Source: an uncultured Fidelibacterota bacterium
GTDB taxonomy: Bacteria; Marinisomatota; Marinisomatia; Marinisomatales; UBA1611
Assembly: GCA_913041325.1 (NCBI GenBank)
Contig: CAJWHU010000057.1
Location: 1 to 8,753 of the forward strand
Length of the DNA: 8,753 bases
Direction: 5' to 3'
In this document: positions 1 through 6,021 of the stretch, piece by piece
Position numbering within the stretch: position 1 is the first letter of the stretch
How the letters are laid out: each line of letters begins with the position of its first letter
Program-made: the position numbers and the translations under genes
The notes under the pieces: generated by a model
Database searches by the model: none
The model's input: only the letters and a program-made list of their open reading frames with translations
What the model was told of the DNA's origin: nothing

Positions 1-2663
1 TTAAACCCAATTTCGTACATGACTGTTTTTTCTGGTTTTAGTGCTGCATTGCCTAGGACGCCACCGTTATTATTGTTTGTTATTTCAAATTCAGGGTTTT
101 CATAAAGGAAGCTAAAGTTTGGAACCTGAAAAAAATGCCCATAAGAAACATGTATAACACCTTTGTCTGTAATGGGATAAGCAATTCCAATCCTAGGACT
201 AATCTGGTAGGATGGTTTGACAGATTTGTATCCATATTCCCATCTATAGAGGTTTCTGTAGTCAGATAGCTGATTATTGAACGCTTCAGAATAAGTTTCT
301 AAAGTTGAGTCATAATCAACACCTGCATTAAAAAGATTTTCAACGGCAACAGCTCCCTGCTGATCAAGAGAGTCAATAATTTGTAGATTACTACCAAAAG
401 TAGAAAAATCATGCTCCCAGAACACCGATGTATCGTTAGGTGTAGATGCGAGATAATATTTAAGATTTCCAGGAAATCTTTCATTTGTTGGTACTTTCCA
501 CTTTGGATCGAAATAGTCAAATCGTATGCCTGCATTTACGATTAATTCATCTAACTCTATTTTATCTTGAAGGTACAAGGATATTTCCAATGGGTTTGTT
601 TTAAAATAATCATGCTCTGAGGTATAGGTTGGATTAATTACGGGTGTAAATGGATCTACTCGTGCTCCTGCCAGCGGATTATATCCTAGTGTGTCCCCGT
701 TCTGAGAAACAGACCATTCACCAACGGTTTTATAGTTTAGGAATTTGTCATCCGCCCACATGTCGTAAACTTTGTACAAAAGACCGGCTTTGACAAAGTT
801 GTTGGAGTTAACCTGTGATGAAACGTCAATTTTGATTTGTTTAAATGAGGTATTACGGCTGAAACGTCCGTTTTGGGTGCCACCCATTCCGAATGACCAA
901 GCTGGTGTAATAAACTGATCTCCAGGGACATATCCTGTAATATCGGTTCGATCTATCACTTGAAATGTGCCATCTCCGTTATCCGTTATCTGATACCTGG
1001 GTATTTGTGTGTATGTTTCGTAACCGGTTCTAAAATATATGCTGTCACTGATGCCAATGGCATTAACCTGATTTTGATCAAAGATCATTACGCCCATGGG
1101 CACATCTTGTTCTTGGTACAGCGATTGATTGTAGCCGCTACTGAAGTCAAGGTACTTCACCTCGTAAAATGTATTCTGATTGAGGCTATGTGTGAGTGAT
1201 AGCATCTGCGATTTGTCGGACTCGTAATGGTTCATAAGCCCATCGGGGTTGTATTTGTAATAGCTGTCGTAATTTTTATACGATTTTTCTGTTACATAAC
1301 TAGTGTAGCTTGCTTTCATGCTATTATTAATTTTATAAGTAAGTTTAAACTGTCCAGATACTCTTGCGAAAGGTGAGAGTGGCACTACCGACTCGTCCCC
1401 AAAATAACCCGTTGGAGTAAATAATTTTTTACCATAAAACCTTCCAGATGACCGCAAGAATCGCGCAGTTGAATAAAATGTAAGCTTGCCCTGAGTGAGA
1501 GGTACTGGCCCACTTAGACCTCCTGAAAAGTTTGCCTGCTGGAACAAGTTTTCAAATATATTCAGATACTTTGTATATCCCTCATTGTCGAGGCTAAAAT
1601 TGTGCTCACCCCAATCTCTCAGACCATTGCCCTCGCCTGGACTAGCTTCAGTGGTCTTTCCATTGTCATTGTAGTCGTAGTAATCGCCCAAATAGCCATC
1701 ATACCCTACGTCACTATTCAAAGGCTCATTATTATTGTCACTGTCCCAAATTTGATTATTATTGCTATCCCAGAAAATTTCTCCCTCGTCCCATGTTCCA
1801 TTACCATTCATATCGTATAAAATCTCGCCTGGATCCCATGAACCATCGTTGTTTAAATCGGTAAATGGTATCCAGCTTGTAAACGGTGAGGAAAGTGATG
1901 ATAGTTCTGAGTCTAGAGTGTGATATCCTCCTACGTAAACATCCAGATTTCCTTCGTAGTTTTTACCACCATCCTTTGTGACAACGTTGACAATACCTGA
2001 CATTGCCTGTCCATATTCAGCGTTGAAGGTGCCTGAGATCACTTGAACCTCTTGGATACCTGCGTTCTCTACCTCGAGACCAGAGCTGCCATCATAAGAA
2101 TCTGTTGTGGCCACTCCATCCACCCAAAACGAGACCTCGCTGCTTCTGCCACCTCTAACATGGAAGCCGCCGCTAGGATCTCTAACAATACCTGCCTGAA
2201 GCTCGATAATATCTCCAACATCGGTCACTGGAAGATTTTCAATGTCCTCAGAGCTAACAACCGCAGACATGGATGTTTGATCGAGCCTGACAGTGGGTTT
2301 CTCTGCGGTTACGGTTATCTCCTCGCCCTCAATTGTTTCAGTATTCAATGTAAAATCAGCCTTTGCTGTTAGGTCAACAATAACCTGCACACCTGTTATT
2401 GTTACTGTTCCATACCCAATCATTGATGACGAAATTTCATAAACTCCAGGAGGAATATTTAAAATGAAATACTTACCATCCAGATCACTTGCTGCACCAA
2501 GTGAGGTTCCCTTTATAATAACGTTACAGCCGATAAGGGGATTATTGTTTTCATCAGTGATTCTACCTGCAATTTTTCCAGTTGTACCAGAATAAAGGGG
2601 TTTAAGAAAAAATAAAATTACGAGAGTACGTATTGTGTTAATTACAAATTGTTGGAAGTGCAT
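1..2663 (-). CDS. TonB-dependent outer-membrane receptor with N-terminal carboxypeptidase-regulatory-like domain (3' end cut by window)
   Basis: I translated the minus strand from the ATG at 2663-2661; 887 codons stay open to the window edge, so the protein is C-terminally incomplete. Residues 1-25 form a signal peptide with hydrophobic core LVILFFL. Residues about 29-108 fit a CarboxypepD_reg-like beta-sandwich (GKIAGRITDENNNPLIGCNV, then DLDGKYFILNIPPGVYE). A TonB-box-like EEITVTAEKP follows at 114-123. The plug spans about 128-230, with VRGGRSSEVSFWVDGV at 169-184 and AEYGQAMSGIVNVVTKDGG at 215-233. The rest looks like barrel strands; the last residues (NAALKPEKTVMYEIGF) resemble the motif common in the later part of such barrels, so perhaps 100-200 residues are missing. 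Residues 269-336 carry EF-hand-like repeats. An in-frame TAA lies upstream and no other ATG intervenes; no Shine-Dalgarno is visible. It is not a typical SusC/RagA protein. Oligosaccharide uptake is inferred only from the divergent alpha-glucan operon. Confidence 0.93.
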   Translation of the reverse strand, partial: MHFQQFVINTIRTLVILFFLKPLYSGTTGKIAGRITDENNNPLIGCNVIIKGTSLGAASDLDGKYFILNIPPGVYEISSSMIGYGTVTITGVQVIVDLTAKADFTLNTETIEGEEITVTAEKPTVRLDQTSMSAVVSSEDIENLPVTDVGDIIELQAGIVRDPSGGFHVRGGRSSEVSFWVDGVATTDSYDGSSGLEVENAGIQEVQVISGTFNAEYGQAMSGIVNVVTKDGGKNYEGNLDVYVGGYHTLDSELSSLSSPFTSWIPFTDLNNDGSWDPGEILYDMNGNGTWDEGEIFWDSNNNQIWDSDNNNEPLNSDVGYDGYLGDYYDYNDNGKTTEASPGEGNGLRDWGEHNFSLDNEGYTKYLNIFENLFQQANFSGGLSGPVPLTQGKLTFYSTARFLRSSGRFYGKKLFTPTGYFGDESVVPLSPFARVSGQFKLTYKINNSMKASYTSYVTEKSYKNYDSYYKYNPDGLMNHYESDKSQMLSLTHSLNQNTFYEVKYLDFSSGYNQSLYQEQDVPMGVMIFDQNQVNAIGISDSIYFRTGYETYTQIPRYQITDNGDGTFQVIDRTDITGYVPGDQFITPAWSFGMGGTQNGRFSRNTSFKQIKIDVSSQVNSNNFVKAGLLYKVYDMWADDKFLNYKTVGEWSVSQNGDTLGYNPLAGARVDPFTPVINPTYTSEHDYFKTNPLEISLYLQDKIELDELIVNAGIRFDYFDPKWKVPTNERFPGNLKYYLASTPNDTSVFWEHDFSTFGSNLQIIDSLDQQGAVAVENLFNAGVDYDSTLETYSEAFNNQLSDYRNLYRWEYGYKSVKPSYQISPRIGIAYPITDKGVIHVSYGHFFQVPNFSFLYENPEFEITNNNNGGVLGNAALKPEKTVMYEIGF
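1725..1859 (-). repeat. Three tandem 15-residue EF-hand-like calcium-loop repeats in the TonB receptor
   Basis: Residues 269-313 of the receptor fall into three units of exactly 15 residues (45 bp), beginning at D269, D284 and D299. Unit 1 (DLNNDGSWDPGE) and unit 2 (DMNGNGTWDEGE) fit the EF-hand loop ligand spacing 1, 3, 5, 7, 9, 12, with Asp or Asn at 1, 3 and 5, Gly at 6, Asp at 9 and Glu at 12. Unit 3 (DSNNNQIWD) is degenerate: it has Gln at 6 and Asn at 12. A further partial copy, DYNDNG, begins at D330. The codons differ between units at many synonymous positions, so this is an old repeat and not a recent DNA duplication. It lies between the plug and the first barrel strands. Calcium binding is inferred from the pattern only. 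Confidence 0.75.
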
Positions 2664-2741
2664 TTATTAAAATGATGATTTATCTCAAATAATTAAATTT
2701 TTTATTAATAACTGATATTAGAGTTGTTAATTTTATATTAA

Positions 2742-2769
2742 TTGATACTATAGAAAAATTTACTATCAT
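2742..2769 (+). promoter_or_regulatory. Alternative candidate promoter for the malQ operon
   Basis: TTGATA (2742-2747) and TATCAT (2764-2769) are spaced by 16 nt, each 5 of 6 to the classical consensus. Initiation would fall near 2776 with a leader of about 80 nt that contains the 2791-2813 inverted repeat. It competes with the candidate at 2812-2841; the sequence cannot decide between them. Confidence 0.3.
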
Positions 2770-2790
2770 ATTTCTCTATTTGCTCTAAAA

Positions 2791-2813
2791 AATATAATTT
2801 CTTGAATTATATT
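2791..2813. repeat. Perfect 9-bp inverted repeat, possible operator
   Basis: AATATAATT (2791-2799) and AATTATATT (2805-2813) are perfect inverted copies around the 5-nt spacer TCTTG. The repeat covers the leftward -10 candidate and touches the TTGACA hexamer, a position where a bound dimeric regulator could block or control both directions. No regulator gene is in the window to match it. All arm bases are A or T, so chance occurrence in this region is a real possibility. Confidence 0.4.
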
Positions 2814-2818
2814 GACAA
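2791..2818 (-). promoter_or_regulatory. Candidate sigma-70-like promoter for the TonB receptor
   Basis: Read leftward, TTGTCA (2818-2813) and TATATT (2796-2791) are separated by 16 nt, each matching the classical -35 and -10 consensus at 5 of 6 bases. Transcription would begin near 2784, giving a leader of about 120 nt before the receptor ATG. The region is AT-rich and FCB bacteria often use a different promoter consensus, so this is a weak call. Confidence 0.35.
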
Positions 2819-2841
2819 TAAAAAAATTCTAGCTGTCTAAA
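2812..2841 (+). promoter_or_regulatory. Candidate promoter for the malQ operon, overlapping the leftward -35
   Basis: TTGACA at 2812-2817 is an exact -35 match, followed after 18 nt by TCTAAA (2836-2841), which matches the -10 consensus at 4 of 6. Transcription would begin close to 2848 and leave a leader of only about 8 nt before the TTG start. The -35 shares its bases with the leftward candidate. The alternative at 2742-2769 would give an ordinary leader length. Confidence 0.3.
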
Positions 2842-2855
2842 AAAATAACAAAAAA

Positions 2856-4370
2856 TTGAACATAAAAAACAGAGGCTGTGGAGTTCTTTTACATATTACT
2901 TCACTGCCAGGTCCCTACGGAATAGGCGAGATAGGCAAAGAGGCATTAGCGTTCATTGATGTGCTAGATGAAATGGGTCAAAAATATTGGCAGTTTTTGC
3001 CTACAAATTATCCAGCACAATACAACAGCCCATATGATACAGACTCTGCCTTTGCTCAGAATCCATTACTTCTAAGCATTGACTCGCTCATTCAGGATGG
3101 TCTGTTAAGTCACCATGATATAAAAAAAGTACCTGAGTTTCCTGTAGAAAAAGTTGACTATAATGCCGTCAAAAAATGGAAGAAACCCATTTTAAATAAA
3201 GCAGTAAATAACTTTCTAATACAAAATAACCACAAAAATGATGTTCAATTCAAAAAATTCGTTAAAAAAAATAACTTTTGGTTAGACAAGTACGCAATAT
3301 ATCTAGTTATTCAAGAACTACAACGAAATACAAACTGGTTTGAGTGGGACAAAAAATATAAAAACCCCACCGAGGCAACACTGGATGAAGTAAGTGATAA
3401 AAATAAATCAAAAATTGAGAGTGTAAAAGTTTTACAATACCTCTATTATAAGCAATGGAGTGTTATCAGAGAATATTCCGTAAAAAAAAATATTAGACTA
3501 ATAGGGGACGTCCCTATATACGTCTCTTATAATAGCGCAGACGTTTGGGCAAACCAAAAATTATTTCGACTTAATCTTGATGGCAGCATGAAGTATCAGT
3601 CTGGATGTCCACCTGACTTATGGAGCGAAACAGGGCAGGTATGGGGTCACCCTACCTACGACTGGGATGTTCATGAGAAAACAAATTTTACATGGTGGCT
3701 GGAGCGTATTAAAAACCTGATGGAATTTGTTGATATCATTCGAATTGATCACTTTAATGGATTTGCAAAATATTGGGAGGTAAGTGCAAAGGATTCCGAT
3801 GGATTGAATGGCAAATGGCTTAAAGGAAAAGGTGAGCAACTTTTAAACGTTGCGTTTAAAAAATTGAAGGGGCTCAATCTAATTGCTGAAGACTTGGGAG
3901 AAGCTTGGAGGGAAGCAGCGGTGCTGCGCAAGAGGTATGAAATCCCCGGTATGCACTTGCTTCAATTTGCATTTCACAAGGACAATCCATTTGATATGAT
4001 GGAAGAAAATATGGTAGCCTACACCGGGACCCATGATAACGATACTCTTTCTGGGTTTTATGAAACAATAGATAAACCTACCAGTAAATACTTGGAAGAA
4101 GCCTTGATCGGAGAAAATTCTTCCAAGCAACTTTCCGATTGCAGCAATGATGATATAAATTGGCTCATGATAGAATATTGTTTAAGATCAAACGCATATA
4201 TGGCCATAATACAAGCACAAGATATATTATGCCTTGGCAAAGAGGCTAGGGTGAATACGCCGGCAACAATAAGCGAAAAAAATTGGGCGTGGCGTATTGA
4301 TATTTCAAAACTAACGAATGACAAAATAATAAAAATGAGAAAGATTGTTAAAAGGACCGGAAGATTATGA
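2856..4370 (+). CDS. malQ: 4-alpha-glucanotransferase (amylomaltase, GH77)
   Basis: This 504-residue cytoplasmic enzyme moves alpha-1,4-glucan segments between maltodextrins and releases glucose. GH77 hallmarks run in order: GVLLHITSLPGPYGIGEIG (9-27), NSPYDTDSAFAQNPLL (57-72), GDVPIYVSYNSADVW (217-231), PPDLWSETGQVWGHPTYDW (252-270), VDIIRIDHFNGF (292-303), LIAEDLGE (342-349), AYTGTHDND (388-396) and RVNTPAT (465-471). By family knowledge D298 is the nucleophile, E345 the acid/base and D394 the transition-state stabiliser; all are present. The length is normal for the short bacterial type. The start is TTG: an in-frame TAA sits 18 nt upstream, no ATG precedes the first family motif, and starting here gives the expected short N-terminus. 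No Shine-Dalgarno is seen. Its stop overlaps the next start as ATGA, which implies translational coupling to the phosphorylase, its usual metabolic partner. Confidence 0.96.
   Translation: MNIKNRGCGVLLHITSLPGPYGIGEIGKEALAFIDVLDEMGQKYWQFLPTNYPAQYNSPYDTDSAFAQNPLLLSIDSLIQDGLLSHHDIKKVPEFPVEKVDYNAVKKWKKPILNKAVNNFLIQNNHKNDVQFKKFVKKNNFWLDKYAIYLVIQELQRNTNWFEWDKKYKNPTEATLDEVSDKNKSKIESVKVLQYLYYKQWSVIREYSVKKNIRLIGDVPIYVSYNSADVWANQKLFRLNLDGSMKYQSGCPPDLWSETGQVWGHPTYDWDVHEKTNFTWWLERIKNLMEFVDIIRIDHFNGFAKYWEVSAKDSDGLNGKWLKGKGEQLLNVAFKKLKGLNLIAEDLGEAWREAAVLRKRYEIPGMHLLQFAFHKDNPFDMMEENMVAYTGTHDNDTLSGFYETIDKPTSKYLEEALIGENSSKQLSDCSNDDINWLMIEYCLRSNAYMAIIQAQDILCLGKEARVNTPATISEKNWAWRIDISKLTNDKIIKMRKIVKRTGRL
4351..4356 (+). 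promoter_or_regulatory. Ribosome binding site for the phosphorylase, inside malQ
   Basis: AAAGGA lies 10 nt before the ATG at 4367, within the last codons of malQ. Together with the 4-nt ATGA overlap it supports this start and coupled translation of the two enzymes. Confidence 0.55.
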
Positions 4371-6010
4371 ATGACAAGTTTGATATCGCATACTTTTCAG
4401 CAGAGGTTGGCATAAGCTCAAGCTTACCAACATACAGTGGTGGACTTGGTGTATTGGCAGGGGATCATATAAAAGCCTCAGGCGACATGGGACTAAAGAT
4501 GTGCGCTATCACACTACTATACAAAGAAGGATATTTCAAACAACGCGTTGATGAGGAAGGTGTGCAAACAGAAACTTATCCTAAGTTTGATCCTCACCCT
4601 CTATTAAGAAAGCTGGATATTAAGTTTACTTTGAGGCTTAGAAACAGGGATGTTTGGATTCAAGTTTATCAATTTGATTACCTGGGCAAAGAAGGTCACT
4701 CTGTGCCAATATACTTTTTGGATACAGATTGTGAGGAAAACTTTAAGGATGATAAAATAATTACCCTCAGGCTGTACTCTGGAGATAAAGATCACAGGAT
4801 ATTACAAGAAGCGATTCTTGGATTTGGTGGGATGAAGCTTCTAAATAATTTGGAACAGGATAATGTAAAGACCTACCACATGAATGAAGGTCATTGCTCA
4901 TTCCTGGTTCTTGATTTGCTTGACAAAAGCAAGGGTGACGTTGAAAAAGTTCGATCCAAGTGTCATTTTACGACCCACACTCCTGTTCCTGCAGGGCATG
5001 ACCACTTTGCCTATGAGCGTGTAAAGAAGTTGTTGAAAGGGTTATTGCCAGAAAACCTCGATCTACCATCGCTGGTTCAAAATGGTCGATTTCATATGAC
5101 GGAGCTGGGACTCTATTTTAGTAGATCCGCAAACGGAGTTTCCCAGCTTCATGGTGCAGTTGCTAAAGACCAGTTTAATTGGAAAGACATAAACTACATA
5201 ACGAACGGGGTTCATCATAGCTACTGGATGGGTAGCCCCTTGAAAAGACTGTTCGACAAAAGACTAATGGGTTGGCGGGTCAATCCTGAGCTTTTGCTTG
5301 AAGTTGACGAAATCTCGAATGATGAGCTGTATAATGCTCACCTTGATCAGAAAAAATATCTTCTTGGCTATGCAAACTCCCAAGTATCGAAAGCACTTGC
5401 CTTGGATACATTAACCATTGGTTTTGCAAGGAGGGCTGCAACCTATAAGAGAGCTCAGCTAATTTTTAATGACATGGATAGACTCATGAGTATTGGAAGA
5501 GGAAAGGTGCAGATCATTTTTTCAGGAAAAGCCCATCCAAAGGATGATGGAGGTAAAAAACTAATTAAAGAAATTGTGACAAGCTCAAAGTTCTTTACTG
5601 GGAACATCAAAATAATTTACCTCGAAAATTATAATATGTGGCTTGGACGTATGATAACATCAGGAGTTGATGTGTGGTTAAACACGCCTCTTAGACCCAA
5701 TGAGGCCTCTGGTACAAGTGGAATGAAGGCCACTCTCAATGGTGTCCCTAATTTTTCAATTTTAGATGGTTGGTGGGCAGAGGGGTGCAACGACAAGGTT
5801 AATGGATGGTCTATTGGGGACCCTGAAGTAACGAATGATAAGGCTGATGCGGATGATCTTTATCACACTCTTGAAAACAGGATAATTCCTAAATTCTATA
5901 ATGACAGAGATGGATGGATCCTTATGATGAAAGAGGCAATTAGAACGGGGGTCGCGTTCACGGCCCACCGTATGGTCGACGAATACAACAAAAAGTTTTA
6001 CAAAAACTAA
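4367..6010 (+). CDS. glgP: Alpha-glucan (glycogen/maltodextrin) phosphorylase, short GT35 form
   Basis: The 547-residue protein belongs to the pyridoxal-phosphate glycogen phosphorylases, which split alpha-1,4-glucan with phosphate to give glucose-1-phosphate in the cytoplasm. Visible motifs are AYFSAEVGISSSLPTYSGGL (8-27), GVLAGDH (28-34), HMNEGH (171-176), THTPVPAGHD (203-212), TNGVHHSYW (279-287), FARRAATYKRAQL (353-365), FSGKAHPKDDGG (385-396), and NEASGTSGMKATLNG (445-459). Lys454 in GMK is the expected PLP-binding lysine. It is clearly shorter than the roughly 800-850 residues of E. coli or rabbit-type enzymes and starts directly at the AYFSAE motif, without the N-terminal extension of longer members of the same 'alpha-glucan family phosphorylase' branch. 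Such short forms are known, so this is not a truncation: both catalytic halves are present. It overlaps malQ by 4 nt; the symporter follows after 11 nt. The symbol glgP is by family; malP would suit the context equally well. Confidence 0.94.
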   Translation: MNDKFDIAYFSAEVGISSSLPTYSGGLGVLAGDHIKASGDMGLKMCAITLLYKEGYFKQRVDEEGVQTETYPKFDPHPLLRKLDIKFTLRLRNRDVWIQVYQFDYLGKEGHSVPIYFLDTDCEENFKDDKIITLRLYSGDKDHRILQEAILGFGGMKLLNNLEQDNVKTYHMNEGHCSFLVLDLLDKSKGDVEKVRSKCHFTTHTPVPAGHDHFAYERVKKLLKGLLPENLDLPSLVQNGRFHMTELGLYFSRSANGVSQLHGAVAKDQFNWKDINYITNGVHHSYWMGSPLKRLFDKRLMGWRVNPELLLEVDEISNDELYNAHLDQKKYLLGYANSQVSKALALDTLTIGFARRAATYKRAQLIFNDMDRLMSIGRGKVQIIFSGKAHPKDDGGKKLIKEIVTSSKFFTGNIKIIYLENYNMWLGRMITSGVDVWLNTPLRPNEASGTSGMKATLNGVPNFSILDGWWAEGCNDKVNGWSIGDPEVTNDKADADDLYHTLENRIIPKFYNDRDGWILMMKEAIRTGVAFTAHRMVDEYNKKFYKN

Positions 6011-6021
6011 AAAAAGATAAT

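Larger units (their letters stand above)
2664..2855. promoter_or_regulatory. Divergent AT-rich intergenic region between the TonB receptor and malQ
   Basis: This 192-bp stretch separates the start of the receptor (leftward) from the start of malQ (rightward) and must hold the 5' signals for both. It is made almost wholly of A and T. I see candidate promoters in both directions, a perfect 9-bp inverted repeat at 2791-2813, and a weaker one at 2704-2731 (ATTAATAAC and GTTGTTAAT, one mismatch, 10-nt spacer). I see no GC-rich terminator hairpin, no tRNA and no credible small gene. Such base composition gives chance matches easily, so the individual elements listed separately are tentative. Confidence 0.7.

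Noticed and set aside
960..1820. Plus-strand open frames at 960-1199 and 1602-1820
   Set aside because: Both are antisense to the receptor. The hydrophobic look of the 1602-1820 product comes from reading the Asn/Asp-rich repeat codons (AAT, GAT) in reverse, which gives ATT and ATC isoleucine codons.
1725..1859. A dockerin domain within the receptor
   Set aside because: The calcium-loop pattern is similar, but dockerins have two loops of about 22 residues with following helices; here the period is 15 residues with no helix between units.
2043..2372. A 109-residue open frame on the plus strand
   Set aside because: It lies antisense to the signal, regulatory and plug region of the receptor, whose translation gives clear family motifs. 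The antisense protein has no recognisable motif and no ribosome site that I can see.
1..2663. Naming the receptor SusC
   Set aside because: The N-terminal regulatory-like domain is shared, but the plug reads LPVTDVGDIIELQAGIV and HVRGGRSSEVSFWVDGV and lacks the usual SusC/RagA plug signature; no SusD gene is next to it.
2664..2855. Intrinsic terminator or riboswitch in the intergenic region
   Set aside because: The inverted repeats have only A-T pairs and no GC stem. No aptamer-like conserved pattern was recognised, and no gene ends here, since both neighbours point outward.
4367..6010. Phosphorylase as a truncated pseudogene
   Set aside because: The frame is intact, the N-terminal AYFSAE motif and the PLP lysine motif are both present, and functional short GT35 proteins of about this length are known.
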